64,000 bases of DNA from Paramoeba atlantica (taxonomy: Eukaryota > Discosea), in the NCBI GenBank assembly GCA_977017575.1, contig CDRNVI010000051.1, positions 1-64,000 on the forward strand, given 5' to 3'. Every line of letters begins with the position of its first letter. Within the stretch, counting starts at the first letter, position 1. A model generated the notes under the pieces. That model saw only the letters and a list, made by a program, of their open reading frames with translations. It was not told where the DNA came from and searched no databases. Shown one piece after another: positions 9,195 to 19,132 of this stretch. Made by a program: the position numbers and the translations under genes.

Positions 9195-11225
9195 TTAACA
9201 ATTAAGAGTTCCCCTTGTCGACGAGGTCTCGATGCAAAGAGTCTCCCTGTACAAACCGCAAATTCTACGTAGCGTACGCCACGGATTAGAACGGTTTCGC
9301 CGTAGACCTGCTTCAATTTCGGCGCATTCCTGCCCAATCTGCGCCTCAATTTCTTCTCCGTGCTCTTTTAGCACTTCCTTGAAGTGGTCCGGTTTTCGAC
9401 TCTGAGGAAATAAGTCGCGAAACCCTGGGATGCGCGGTGTTTCTGTACCCGGTGGTGTGTTTTCTGTCCCTGTAGGTGCGTTGGTCGTTTTTGGGGTTCG
9501 GTCCTTTTTTGAGAGTCTTTTCGCTGTGTGTACCATATTCTCCGATAAGTGTTCCCATGTGATCTCTTCCTCTTTCTTCGCCATTTCCCACACTGTTTGC
9601 TGGAAGGATGCCTTCTTCTCTTCATCTCCAAGTCTTGGCCAGGGTACCTTGCTTTGCCCCCCTGTACCTTTACGCCACTTGATTTTCACATCCGCCATAA
9701 CGACGCAGTGTACTGTAGGCACTGGCGCCTTGAGTACTTTGTGCCTCCTAATGCTGGAGGCAAAGCGCTCACTGACCATGATGAGGTCAAGCTGTCTCCG
9801 CACCTTGTTGTCCCCACGCCTTTTGCTACCTCCCTTGTTGCCGACCTCTCCTTTTACATGTATGTACTCGAAGGCCTTGTCCCCATTTTCCTCTCCTTCC
9901 CTCCGCCTCTTCACCGTACCGTTGTTATCCGTCCCCTCTGGCTCTGATCCTTTCCTTCCCATTTCCACCTTTCCTTCTTCCCCCTTCTGCCCCACCTTCT
10001 CTGTTCCTACGTTGCGACGGTCCTTTGTCTCCGCCCTCCTGCCCGGAAGCTCACATGTCCATTTCCTCTTGCTCGGGCTGAGGGTGTGTGCTGACTTACA
10101 GCCAATAGAGCACAAGAGGCCTTTCAGCTGAGAGACCGCTGGGGGATCCATGCTCGGATTCGTAACCAGCTTCAATGGTGCGTTATCGAGCGTTATCGGT
10201 GCATTGAAATCCCCCATGACCAATAAAGGTCTGCGTTTCCGTTCAGCCTTGACCTCACGACACGCCTTGTCCAAGTCACCCAGAAATGCCGCATGAACGG
10301 CTTCTGAGGAGTCCCGTATTGGGGCATAGACATCGAACAACGTGCCGGTCCCCTCCTCCAGGGGACACTCAGCTCCCACCACCCTGTTGCTCACCATCCA
10401 AACCTTCCGAAACGCATGCCGGCTCACTATGCCATTATATGAATCGCGTGCGGCGGCCGACTGCAAATACAGGTGAAACCTCTCCCCTAGGTTTTCAACC
10501 TGCCTGTAGAGGATTCCATCCTCATGGCCTTCCTTCGAGAAATTGTATCTGGTCTCCTGTAGGCACATGGCACCAACCCCCCTTACCCGCATGAAAGCAA
10601 GCACCTCGTTCAAACGGGTGCATCTTCGAAGAGAGAATTCATCTTCCCCCTCGAGTTTTAACGTCGTAACGTTAAGCGTTGCAACGGTTGCGTCCTCCTT
10701 CACAGCGGAACCTTTGAGGTTCTCCGAATCTCGTTGGGCGTGTGTGCCACGCGACGCCCAGTGTGACCGAGGGCGGTGACGGGAGCTCCTTCGTTTTGCC
10801 TTTGCCGGGTTACTCACCTGCACCGCGCAGAGCACGACACCTGTATTCGGTAAGGGGGGAAAGGGGAGAGTCGTGTGCGGCCTCGCCACGTACCGAACAC
10901 GAAATGTACCGGCCAAAGGTTCACCTCGAGTTACCGAGGATCCCCCCTGAGTATTCCAGCCTACGCTTTTAAGATAAGCCGGCCCCTCACACACGACCTC
11001 GCCCCCCCAAACAAACAAAGTCTCGCAACAGTTGTCGTGTCTCCAAACGACGCGAAGATGAGCCCCAACGCGGACAAACTTACAGAGCGCCCGCACCGCC
11101 CTCTGGCGGAGTTTAGCAGGACCCTCTCGCTCGGGTGAACGAAAAATGACCCCCCGACCACGCTTGGTCCGTGTAAGGGTTTCAAAAACCTCTGTCCCCT
11201 TACACGTGCCGGAAGCATCCGCCAT
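9195..11225 (-). CDS. LINE-1 N-terminal protein with AP-type endonuclease
   Basis: A 676-codon open frame. The exonuclease-endonuclease-phosphatase fold is visible from about residue 180: VATLNVTTL (Asn185), MCLQETR (Glu224), DVYAPIR (about 299-304), MGDFNAP (Asp339, Asn341) and RRQLDLIMVS (about 472-481). The usual final SDH triad is not clear; a histidine occurs in VPTVHCVV. The first 180 residues match no domain I recognise. A basic and acidic low-complexity insert lies at about 395-465. This enzyme nicks target DNA to prime reverse transcription. The frame ends next to the R1 insertion. Confidence 0.8.
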   Translation of the reverse strand: MADASGTCKGTEVFETLTRTKRGRGVIFRSPEREGPAKLRQRAVRALCKFVRVGAHLRVVWRHDNCCETLFVWGGEVVCEGPAYLKSVGWNTQGGSSVTRGEPLAGTFRVRYVARPHTTLPFPPLPNTGVVLCAVQVSNPAKAKRRSSRHRPRSHWASRGTHAQRDSENLKGSAVKEDATVATLNVTTLKLEGEDEFSLRRCTRLNEVLAFMRVRGVGAMCLQETRYNFSKEGHEDGILYRQVENLGERFHLYLQSAAARDSYNGIVSRHAFRKVWMVSNRVVGAECPLEEGTGTLFDVYAPIRDSSEAVHAAFLGDLDKACREVKAERKRRPLLVMGDFNAPITLDNAPLKLVTNPSMDPPAVSQLKGLLCSIGCKSAHTLSPSKRKWTCELPGRRAETKDRRNVGTEKVGQKGEEGKVEMGRKGSEPEGTDNNGTVKRRREGEENGDKAFEYIHVKGEVGNKGGSKRRGDNKVRRQLDLIMVSERFASSIRRHKVLKAPVPTVHCVVMADVKIKWRKGTGGQSKVPWPRLGDEEKKASFQQTVWEMAKKEEEITWEHLSENMVHTAKRLSKKDRTPKTTNAPTGTENTPPGTETPRIPGFRDLFPQSRKPDHFKEVLKEHGEEIEAQIGQECAEIEAGLRRNRSNPWRTLRRICGLYRETLCIETSSTRGTLNC

Positions 11226-11246
11226 GTTTTTATAATTAGATTACAA

Positions 11247-11305
11247 AAAACGATGGTCTTACAAAAAACGATGGTCTTACAAAAAGCGATGGTCTTACAA
11301 AAAAC
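11247..11305 (-). repeat. 18-bp tandem repeat upstream of LINE-1 ORF
   Basis: The unit acaaaaaacgatggtctt occurs three and a half times, immediately before the first LINE codon. Such monomer arrays can act as 5' promoters in LINEs. That role is inferred from position. Confidence 0.65.
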
Positions 11306-11434
11306 GATTCTGTGACTTGGTTCATCCTTTCGTTCCCCGGCTAACAGATTCGCCTGTTACCCCTACTGGTAAAGCATCAAAAACGGCCCAAAATTACCCA
11401 AAAAATAGATTTTTCATGGTTTTTTCGCAATTTT

Positions 11435-11495
11435 TCTTTTTTAGTGGCTTCGTTAAACGCGGGTAGTTTTCAACGCGAAGCGCGCAGCATGAGTC
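11435..11495 (+). repeat. R1 end fragment
   Basis: Contains ttttttagtggcttcgttaa, then acgcgggtagttttcaacgcgaag in two parts, the terminal block of R1. The rest of the element is absent. Confidence 0.6.
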
Positions 11496-11511
11496 CAAAC
11501 ACGGCCCTTTT

Positions 11512-11961
11512 TTGCATGTGTTTTCATCCCAATCGCAAGGTAAAAAAATTAGGGATGCAAGTTCCGTGAAGGGTGAAGCGATTCTCGTTGAGTGTTTTTT
11601 AAAAAGGGGTATTCTTGAATATTTAGTTGAAAATAGAGAACAAGCGATTGTGCAAATGGACAATGCGGCCACGCATAACAAAACGAAGCGTGTCCTTTTC
11701 GAAAAAGGAATTACTCGATTGGAGTCGCCAGCACTCTCTCCTGACCTCAATCCGATCGAGAATGTTTGGTCAATAATGGACCGAATTGTGAAAGAAATTC
11801 TGAAGCCAGAGACTGAAATACAGCTCCGGAAGGCAATAAAAAAAGCCTTCATGATGCTTAAGCGTCATCCTTATCGACGCCAAGTCTTAAATTGCATAAA
11901 TTCAGTACCTAAACGCTTGCGAATAGTGCAGAGAGTTCAAGGAGACCATTGTGGGTATTAA
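11512..11961 (+). pseudogene. Tc1/mariner transposase, C-terminal fragment
   Basis: About 150 codons with the second and third catalytic blocks of a mariner-type DDE/D transposase: QMDNAATHNK and SPDLNPIENVWSIMD. The first catalytic Asp and the DNA-binding domain are missing from this frame. It starts directly after an R1 end and lacks visible terminal repeats, so it is a truncated relic. Confidence 0.75.
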
Positions 11962-12089
11962 TGTAGGAATTCATACACCTTTTTTGTCATTTTTTCCCCA
12001 CTTCAATTTTTTTTTTGAAATTTGCCATCTTTGATCACACCCACCCAGAACCCAGGGGGGTTGATGGGCAAACAAACGGCGGGAAACGC

Positions 12090-12430
12090 TCTACTTTTTC
12101 GAGATCTGTTGAATGTCGAAGGAATTTGGCCAATAATGTCAGAGCACCCTGAAGACGAAGGAGCTTAGCGAATCCTTTTCGGTAACATCACGTACAATGC
12201 AACGCATCAAGGAAAAGGGTGCAACACATTATCAGGCCATGATAACGAAGGCAGGTGGAAAAAGTAAGGGATGCGGAAATTTAATCACGACAGAGAAGAC
12301 AGCATATTAAAAGTACACGAAGAATTGTGCTCTATATTACAGAGACATTGTCTGATTACTAAGGAAATGGTTTATGATGCCATGGAAAAATATGGCGTTT
12401 TCTCAGGTCTTTCCGATAGGGGGAGAGCGC
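12090..12430 (+). pseudogene. mariner-like transposase, N-terminal helix-turn-helix relic
   Basis: Reading KELSESFSVTSRTMQRIKEK and then, in another phase, MRKFNHDREDSILKVHEELC, this resembles the paired helix-turn-helix region of mariner transposases (a 'sensor' helix followed by LS..F.VS.RTM..I). It stops where an R1 fragment begins. Family assignment is tentative. Confidence 0.4.
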
Positions 12431-12655
12431 GAAAAATAGTATTTTTGCTTTTTTTCTGGGTCAAATTTTTTTTTTGGTCACCCCAAAAATTTCGGAAATT
12501 TAGACCTTGTCGGACCCCTCCCGCGCGTACCAGGGGGGTACCCCCATGGGGGGGGGTGGAAAATTATCGCCGCGGCATACTCTACCACTTCCCTGCGCTC
12601 GATTTCGAAAAGCAAAAAATTCGAAAAAATATTCTTGACGTATGCCCCCCCCACT
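12430..12655 (+). repeat. R1 fragment
   Basis: Carries the R1 middle: gggtcaaattttttttttgg, ccttgtcggacccctcccgc, a C-rich block, and ccgcggcatactctaccactt. Both ends are truncated. Confidence 0.65.
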
Positions 12656-12676
12656 GACCCCACAATTTCAGGACAA

Positions 12677-12814
12677 CTACGTCTTCGGAAATACTCCTGA
12701 ATTGTCAATGTCTTCCTCCTCTTCTCCCTCCTTGTCTTCCTGTTCATCCTCCTCCAACGAAACAACCTCGCTAGGAATTTCTTCATGAATGCCACTCAGT
12801 TCTTGAGTGCTCAT
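12677..12814 (-). CDS. small acidic ORF (45 aa)
   Basis: A 45-codon frame starting MSTQELSGIHEEIPSEV and continuing with a Glu/Asp-rich stretch. It resembles in composition the acidic ORF inside the TIR element at 37.9 kb and the tails of other elements here. No domain is recognisable. It may be an element-borne acidic peptide or chance. Confidence 0.25.
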   Translation of the reverse strand: MSTQELSGIHEEIPSEVVSLEEDEQEDKEGEEEEDIDNSGVFPKT

Positions 12815-12867
12815 GTTGACAAAAAAAATGATCAGTACACATGTAAAAAAATCTCAATTAAAAAAAA

Positions 12868-13215
12868 ACCCAGGGTAATGGGGACGAGGGAGATACCAAC
12901 AGTGTAGGTGCGGCAGTTTCCACAGGAAAAACGGCATCTCTACATTTTTAGGCGCTTGTCTTCATGCCATAAGGGAGATACCGTTTTTCCTGTGGAAACT
13001 GCCGCACCTACACTGTTGGTATCTCCCTCGTCCCCTTTACCCTGGGTTACATGGTAAAAACATGTTCCCTAGGACTCCTTACAGCTTCCCACGCGAGGAA
13101 GTCGTCGTCGCTGCGGGAAAAAGGCAGAAGGCTCCGCCTTCTGCTTTTTGCCTTGCGCCTCCTCCTTCCTCTACGGTCTTGCGTATCCCAAACTTCAAGT
13201 TGAAAAAAGCATACG
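12868..13215 (+). repeat. foldback element F, copy 1
   Basis: Two arms of about 67 bp (12868-12934 and 12981-13048) are nearly perfect inverted repeats around a 46-bp loop, both containing gacgagggagatacc. The right flank (13049-13200; cttcccacgcgaggaagtcg and ccttgcgcctcctccttcct are legible) is shared with copy 2 at 32812-32965 in reverse. A short frame in the flank (FPRTPYSFPREEVVVAA) is conserved between copies, but it may reflect nucleotide rather than protein conservation. Confidence 0.75.
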
Positions 13216-13715
13216 TGGCAAATCGGGCTTTGCAAATCGCTTCCGAAGAAGGGGGTCCCGAGTCGTCCAAAAGGTGCGTTTTTCTTTCCTAAACTATCTA
13301 TTTATGTGCTGCCTTTCGTTCTTTGCGAAAAAAACTTTTTCCAGAAACCCCTGTTCAATATAACATACCCCCCCCCCCGATATGTTAACGTGTTACAGGT
13401 ACGTTATCCAGGGCCCCGTTCAGTACGAATCTGTGCTCCTGCGCGGAAATGTCTAATACGGATACAAATTCTACCCATGCAGACTCTCCCAAAGAAACAC
13501 CTTTCCAGGAAGATTGGCCTTTTGAACATGAATTGGTCAAACCTGCTTCAGAACTCAAGGAGGCATGTATTGCTTTCTCTCTGGTTGCTCCTCCGGACGA
13601 TACAATAGCCCACTCGGCAAATCATATTTTTGAAGCGCCCTCCGTTCAGGAAACTCCTTTGATTTCTTGTGATGTGTCAATGCGAAGCTCAATACTTTGC
13701 GGCAGAAGCTTGACA
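13216..13715. other. spacer with one unrecognised ORF (13449-13751, +)
   Basis: A 100-codon frame beginning MSNTDTNSTHADSPKETPF has normal composition but no recognisable family. It runs into the transposon end at 13716-13770, so it is probably a relic. A short ttaacgtgttacagg block near 13384 resembles the ends of element T. Confidence 0.25.
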
Positions 13716-13770
13716 CATAATAAAGGGGGGGAGGATACCCGTCCATATTAAAGGGGGGGCACGGTAATAC
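13716..13770. repeat. TA-type transposon end with duplicated core
   Basis: Read on the minus strand: TACCGTGCCCCCCCTTTAAT, then a spacer, then a second CCCCCCCTTTATTATG. The same two-fold arrangement is found at 63315-63360. The partner end was not found nearby. Confidence 0.55.
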
Positions 13771-13784
13771 TGATATCAAAGGGG

Positions 13785-13870
13785 ATATCCCGGGGGGGGT
13801 GGAAAATGCGCGTCGAGACCCCGGTTACCCCTTGTGCGGGTTTCGGTTTCAAAAATAATTTTTCTCGGAT
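13785..13870 (+). repeat. R1-like fragment
   Basis: The segment ggggggtggaaaatgcgcg to tgcgggtttcggtttcaaaa matches the middle of the R1 variant at 8905-8985 and 53270-53335. Confidence 0.5.
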
Positions 13871-13944
13871 TCTTTTGTCGGATGTACCGACAGGAAATGG
13901 GTCATGCCATGGCATGACCTTCTTTATTGGATTCAAACCCGTGG

Positions 13945-14820
13945 TTAGAGTGGTAAGTCAAAGAGGTTGCCACGCAGGGGTTTGTAATCAAGCCAGTACC
14001 TGTCTATACCTGACGTTACTCCAGTGAGCTGGTTCATAGAGACATCAAGATTTAGTAAACGTGGAAGAGAAGAAAGATTAAGAGTCCCCTCTAAACGATT
14101 ATTATCCAGAATAAGGAAGCCCATGGATTTCGGGAGATGATCAAAATCTAGCGTCCCTGTCAGCTTATTGTGACTCAAGGCAAGGGCGTACATCCCAGGA
14201 GGTAATGCGTGAAGTTTAATCGGCCCTACAAAATGATTATTCTCAGCGAATATTGTGCGTATTTTTGGGGGTAACTGAGTGAGATCGACAGGACCTTCTA
14301 GCTCATTCACCCGTAGCGTTAGTTCTTTTAGCTGTACTGGTAGTGTCGTGAAATCAAACACGCCTCGATGCTTGTGTTCTGCAACATTAAAGATTTCTAG
14401 TGGGGCAATTAAATCGATGGAGCGTAAGGTTCCCGCCAAAGTTCTTTCGATGACATCGTTTTCCGCATTGAAGTAGGTGACGTGTGGAGGCAAATAACTC
14501 CATGTGAGGTTCCCGGAGAGTTTGAAAAAACACCATCGGATGCGTGTGACTTGTGACTCAGCGTTACACTTTACGCCTTTCCAAGAACAAGCGGAGGCCC
14601 GTTTCTTCCACGAAGGAGGGGTGTAAAGCACATTTAACACGAGACGGCGCATCATATCGATCTCCGACAGGGTCACTGAGCTGACCTTGCTGCCGAATTT
14701 TCGCCTTTTCTGCGGAGGTTGCTGTGGCAGGTCGGCTAGGGCTACACAATAGTGAGGCTGAAAAAGAACCGCATATAGGAGTAGCGGGAAGATCCAGTCA
14801 CTTGTCATAAAGGAATACAC
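13945..14820 (-). CDS. LRR protein 1 (secreted or membrane-directed)
   Basis: 291 codons. Residues 8-30 form a hydrophobic leader (FPLLLYAVLF core) that looks like a signal peptide. The capping motif CSWKGVKC is at 78-85, in front of about seven LP-type leucine-rich repeats at 108-270 (for example LPVQLKELTLRVNELEGPVD). The family unit is about 23 residues. The N-terminal LPQEY block is diverged (TLSEIDMMRRL). LRR domains of this kind bind proteins or glycans; the ligand is unknown. A second Met at position 5 is an alternative start. The C-terminal end (YWLDYKPLRGNLFDLPL) is unlike its relatives. Confidence 0.82.
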   Translation of the reverse strand: MYSFMTSDWIFPLLLYAVLFQPHYCVALADLPQQPPQKRRKFGSKVSSVTLSEIDMMRRLVLNVLYTPPSWKKRASACSWKGVKCNAESQVTRIRWCFFKLSGNLTWSYLPPHVTYFNAENDVIERTLAGTLRSIDLIAPLEIFNVAEHKHRGVFDFTTLPVQLKELTLRVNELEGPVDLTQLPPKIRTIFAENNHFVGPIKLHALPPGMYALALSHNKLTGTLDFDHLPKSMGFLILDNNRLEGTLNLSSLPRLLNLDVSMNQLTGVTSGIDRYWLDYKPLRGNLFDLPL

Positions 14821-15567
14821 AAGTAATAAACAAGAAAACTAAGTTTTTGTTCGTTCACAAAGTCAAATGATAAAAGAGCCAAACGAAGGATTCGATGCAA
14901 CAATAAAATGAAATCAAAGACTCAAATTGAAAAAGCACTTTAAAGGAACGATTTAAAACTATAAAAGCAAGCTCCACCAGTTCTATATTATAACTTTATT
15001 GGTTCAAGTTTTGATAATAGAGGGCAAGAGATTGTTTCGAAAAAAAATATTCCCAAACGTTTTAAAGAGATAAAGAAAACGGAAAGGGATTCGAAAGTAC
15101 AGAAAAGAAATATGGGAATGTATTTCTATTTTCACCTTGAAAAAACTAAGGAATATTACAAATTGAAAAGTCGCGTAAAAATATTAATCACTGAAAATGA
15201 GACTATGAATAACTAAAACAGATATTTTTTTTGAAGATTTTTTTGAAGAAACAGAATGTATAATCAAAGAAAGAATATTAATCATATCAAAAAAATATAA
15301 GTCCTATCAAAAGAAGAATATAAGCGTACGAATTATAGCGAACTGAACAGGATATGCAAAGATAAGAAACAGAATATGCGTGGATATATAGCTAAATTGA
15401 TTTCTTTCATTGGTACGATACAAAAAAAATTAGAAAAGCAAGGTTAAGCTCTATGTTTATTTCTAAAATTTATAAACAAAATCCTAGATTCCATCTAAAA
15501 AGACTCCTAAATTCACCCCTCGAGAATGAACGACCGTCGCCTTGCCCAATCCTTCGGCAACCAGGAC
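14821..15567. other. AT-rich spacer, no gene
   Basis: About 750 bp of AT-rich sequence with no supported reading frame or repeat family. It separates the LRR 1 start from the helicase stop, both on the minus strand. Confidence 0.5.
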
Positions 15568-18186
15568 CTACTCTCGTACCTTTTCCAACTTCGACAGAGA
15601 GCCCTGTACTAGTACCGATAGCTTATCACAGTACGACAACAGTTCACTCCACAAACGGTCTCTTCCCAAGGTTTCTTTGTCCCCAATAATGATTAGCCCC
15701 TCCTGGGCTCTTGTCAGTGCCACATTCATCCGTCGACGATCGGCCAGAAACCCAATCCCCCCGGAGCGACTACTCCTTACACAGCTGAGCACGACATATT
15801 CCTTTTCCCGACCCTGGAACGCATCCACCGTGTTCACCTCGACAAGCGGCAACGCCTTGGCTTGTATAAAAGGGCTTCTTTTCATGGTGGATTGAAACTC
15901 ACCCAACACACAGCCTCGTTGTCCGGAGTAGGGCGTGATGACGGCAATCTGCTCCCCCCCTACGCCCCCTTTCAAGAGTCGCATCACGCACTCCCGTACG
16001 ACAACCGCCTCGTTACGATTGGAAGGGGATTTGTGAGAATGATGAGGTTTTGATTTTTTTCGTCCTTCTTTGGATTTGTTGGTTGGACACATGTCGCTTT
16101 GCTTTTCATCCTCCGGTCCGAAAGTGTGAACAAACACAACTGGAGCTTGAGTATTCGGCCACGGAAAGTGATCGCAATTGGCGCCATACGTCTCCGGCCA
16201 TTCTTTACTGTGCAGCTCTCCTGCATAAAAGTGTTGTGCCGGAAAGGCGGCAATCGCAGGATGCATACGGTATTGGACCCGTAGCATATGAGGAGTCATC
16301 CCGTTCGAGAGCAGACGCTCAAAAAGCGTCCCCCCGAGCCCTTTTTGCTCTGCCTCTCGACAAAGCACCGTGGGACCGAGTTGTTTGTGGTCCCCAATGA
16401 GTACCGCACACTGCGTGCCTTTGACCAAGGGAATTAACGTCTCCGGCTCACACGCCTGCGTGGCTTCGTCGATCAGCACATGGGAAAACGAAAACAAGGA
16501 GAGACGGGTGTCGGCGGCTCCGGAACAGGTCGTACAAATCACCCGCGCGGCCTCTAGAATGGAGTTTTCTGTTTCTCGGATGAGTTCAAGAATCTTTTGC
16601 TCTTCCCCTTCGTTATCGCTGTCGTCGTCGAAATCAAGGAGGAAGTTTTGCCACGTGTGATTCCGTTTGTCTTGCGTTTCGCGATTTGTACTTCTGTGCC
16701 GTTTTGTACTTCTTTCTTTTCGCGCTTTCCTTTTTCTTTTCCATTTTTGGTAACGTGGATCCCCGGCAAGGCGTTCATCCACGAGAACATGTAGAGCAAA
16801 AGGATGTTTTGGACACTGCGGGGAGGACTCCTTCTTTTGTGCGTAAACGCGAACGACATGAAGACCACATTTTGCCAGTCGCTCCCCAATGTGATCCACC
16901 GCCACATTACTTGGGGAGGCCACTAGGATTCGGGAGCACACCGATTTTTCCATATGATACACAATGGCCGTACTTGTTGTTGTCTTTCCCGTCCCCGGGG
17001 GCCCCTGAATTAGCGTGAGTGGGCCTCGTAGGGCGTGTTGAATGGCTTCCTTTTGACTCTCGTTGAGCGCCACGAGAAAAGGGATGCTGGTTTCCACAGA
17101 AATGTTGCTGAGTTTGTTTTCTGGACTTGCATTTTGTACGGCACTCGGCTGATTTTGGTTAATTTCGAGACCATCGACCGTTGGAGATAATGCATCGACA
17201 GCGTCATGGTCCGGTGATTCAGCCAAAGCATGTTCCGATGGATTCTTGTTCGGACATTTGCTAGCCTCAGCACGAGATACCGCATCAACTACTTCTTTCC
17301 CCGACGGCACATCTTGTGATAAGGCGTCTATCGTGTCGTGCTCAGGTGATTCATTTGAAACAAGTCGCGATGAAATCTTTTCCAAAATGGGAGAGTCCTC
17401 ATCGATATGAGATACCGCATTGTCTACTTCAGACGACTCACTTGGGACTTGTTCAGCTGAACTTTCCGTTGAATCTGAGGGGCACTCGACTTGAGAACTC
17501 TTTTCGGTCGCTTTATCCGCAGACAACGCACTTGAATCTTCCTCCGATGAAGAGCCGTTGATTCGGCAGAGGTCAGAAAATTTGGATGATAAATCCATAT
17601 TGTTGCATTTGCCCAAGAAAATGAGGTGGAGGTCGTATGAGAGTTTCTCTGGATCGGGACCCGCGGCAAAGGACTCTAGTGCCTGTTTCATACGCACATA
17701 ACACGTGCCATCCCACAATTTTGCGCACGCCACCTTGGTGACCCTCCGCTCAGTGTTGACAGTGCAATCTACGTTGTTACGACTGTATATCCAGTGAACT
17801 GTGGATGTTCCCATTTCAAATTCCAGTGGCAAAATTTTCGTAACCTCAAGGCTTCCGTCTCCGCCAAAGATGCATCCAGATTCCAACCAGTCGACGTCTG
17901 ATGCGACTATCGACCCGCCCTGTTGTTTTTTGTTCGTATTTTCTTTGAAAGTTTCTCGCTTAAATGTGACTCGGTCGCCTGGGACAAGATTGAGACCACG
18001 AAGGCACTCATCCTTGACCGTAAAGGTTCCGTGCTGCTTTCCCTCCGTTGTGTAACATTTAACGGTGAGGTTGTGGAGTCGTTTCGCGGATTCTTCTCGC
18101 ATGCAGTATTCTCTTTCAAGATCCACGAGTTTCGTAAACACCGAACTGTAGTGCTTTCCGTTTTTGTATTGCGAAGAAGTTATCAT
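15568..18186 (-). CDS. UPF1-like superfamily 1 RNA/DNA helicase
   Basis: 872 codons, intronless. The SF1B motifs are complete: GPPGTGKTTT (395-404, Walker A), LIDEATQ (571-577), GDHKQLGP (598-605), VQYRMHP (637-643), TVDAFQGREKE (786-796) and RRRMNVALTRA (817-827). Residues 50-200 look like the beta-barrel region before the helicase core. The Cys/His-rich UPF2-binding domain of true UPF1 is absent. A Ser/Glu/Asp-rich linker (about 210-355) holds two similar DA(L/V)S blocks. A basic insert (480-510) sits in the core. A nonsense-decay or IGHMBP2/SETX-like role is possible. A pyrimidine tract and AG (18214-18215) lie 27 nt before the ATG. Confidence 0.9.
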   Translation of the reverse strand: MITSSQYKNGKHYSSVFTKLVDLEREYCMREESAKRLHNLTVKCYTTEGKQHGTFTVKDECLRGLNLVPGDRVTFKRETFKENTNKKQQGGSIVASDVDWLESGCIFGGDGSLEVTKILPLEFEMGTSTVHWIYSRNNVDCTVNTERRVTKVACAKLWDGTCYVRMKQALESFAAGPDPEKLSYDLHLIFLGKCNNMDLSSKFSDLCRINGSSSEEDSSALSADKATEKSSQVECPSDSTESSAEQVPSESSEVDNAVSHIDEDSPILEKISSRLVSNESPEHDTIDALSQDVPSGKEVVDAVSRAEASKCPNKNPSEHALAESPDHDAVDALSPTVDGLEINQNQPSAVQNASPENKLSNISVETSIPFLVALNESQKEAIQHALRGPLTLIQGPPGTGKTTTSTAIVYHMEKSVCSRILVASPSNVAVDHIGERLAKCGLHVVRVYAQKKESSPQCPKHPFALHVLVDERLAGDPRYQKWKRKRKARKERSTKRHRSTNRETQDKRNHTWQNFLLDFDDDSDNEGEEQKILELIRETENSILEAARVICTTCSGAADTRLSLFSFSHVLIDEATQACEPETLIPLVKGTQCAVLIGDHKQLGPTVLCREAEQKGLGGTLFERLLSNGMTPHMLRVQYRMHPAIAAFPAQHFYAGELHSKEWPETYGANCDHFPWPNTQAPVVFVHTFGPEDEKQSDMCPTNKSKEGRKKSKPHHSHKSPSNRNEAVVVRECVMRLLKGGVGGEQIAVITPYSGQRGCVLGEFQSTMKRSPFIQAKALPLVEVNTVDAFQGREKEYVVLSCVRSSRSGGIGFLADRRRMNVALTRAQEGLIIIGDKETLGRDRLWSELLSYCDKLSVLVQGSLSKLEKVRE

Positions 18187-18839
18187 AGGTAATGAATCGA
18201 TGGGGCAACAGACCTAAAAAAAGATTTTTTTGGAGTACAAAAATAAGTCGAAAGGGACTTTAAGCAAAGTCACTTATTCCCCATCTTTATACAGATTGTG
18301 CATAATATATACTAGTTATGTTTCCAAACTCGGAAAAAGAATCTAAAATCCATCAATTATGGAGGAGGGGGCATGCAGACAAAGAGTAGCAAGTACTCCT
18401 AGTGCTTTATGATATTGCCTGCTGTTTTTACTAACCGTAGATGTCAATTCTTTCATGCCGTGACCTGAGTTGCGTCCTCAGTTGGCGAAACGAATATTCC
18501 CACAGAACAAATTCTCTAAGCTGGAGCCGCGTCGCAAAGGGGAGGTGTCAAAATTACGACCTAAATCTTTCCACCAATCAAAAGAATACATCCTCGAAAT
18601 TTCTATATGTAATAAAAATTTGTCAGCGAATTGAAAATCAAGTCATTTCTTCCCAATGCTGCATCAACAAAACTCTGCGGTCACGTGGAAAAAAGAGCTT
18701 TTGAAAGTGGTAGCAAAGTACGTAGTAGTAAAGGACCGAAATGAGGAAAACGCCTTTCTAAAGTGTGCCGTTGATGAAGCGTACATTTTTTAAATAATTA
18801 ACTATTAATTAATTAAGTTTTTCGCGGAAATCTATAATG
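18187..18839. other. spacer, no gene recognised
   Basis: It holds the presumed 5' leader of the helicase next to 18187. Nothing else is recognisable. A plus-strand frame at 18441-18704 has no family features. Confidence 0.4.
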
Positions 18840-19022
18840 AGGGACGAAGGGCGACAAATGCCGTTTCTAATTTGGCAACTATGACGGGAATCAGCAGAGA
18901 TAGAAAACGCATTTCTACTATCTGGAAACGCATTAGAAATAAAAAGAAGGAAACTTTACAGCGTAGAGGGAAGAAGTACACTGTGGACAGTAAAAGAGTT
19001 TCAAAGCTTACAGGGGCTTGAG
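18840..19022 (+). pseudogene. mariner-like N-terminal relic
   Basis: One frame reads RRATNAVSNLATMTGISRDR and continues STIWKRIRNKKKE, like the helix-turn-helix of Tc1/mariner transposases with a basic tail, then stops at 19022. No catalytic part follows. Tentative. Confidence 0.3.
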
Positions 19023-19132
19023 TGAATACCTAGACCAAAACTGTAAACCACAGTAGAAAAGGCAAATACCGTTTTGTTACTGAGGACCGCGTACATAAGA
19101 CCAATGCAGAAAGCTGTCGCGCGAAGGTCAAC

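Larger units (their letters stand above)
5841..11330 (-). mobile_element. LINE-1: APE-type non-LTR retrotransposon, decayed, split by R1
   Basis: Order on the minus strand: 18-bp tandem repeats (about 11247-11305), endonuclease frame (11225-9195), R1 insertion (about 8307-9190), reverse transcriptase frame (8357-7149), then RNase H (6953-5913) and a (GGATA)n tail. AP endonuclease, RT and RNase H in this order is the layout of ingi/I-type LINEs. It is no longer intact: frames shift at about 7150 and again near 6954. Confidence 0.85.

Noticed and set aside
9430-10131. Long plus-strand frame (233 codons)
   Set aside because: Antisense shadow of the LINE-1 endonuclease frame, which carries recognisable catalytic motifs.
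13062-13292. FPREEVVVAA protein conserved with 32.9 kb as a host gene family
   Set aside because: It lies in the shared flank of the foldback element and both frames soon diverge by insertions. Nucleotide-level conservation explains it; kept only as a note.
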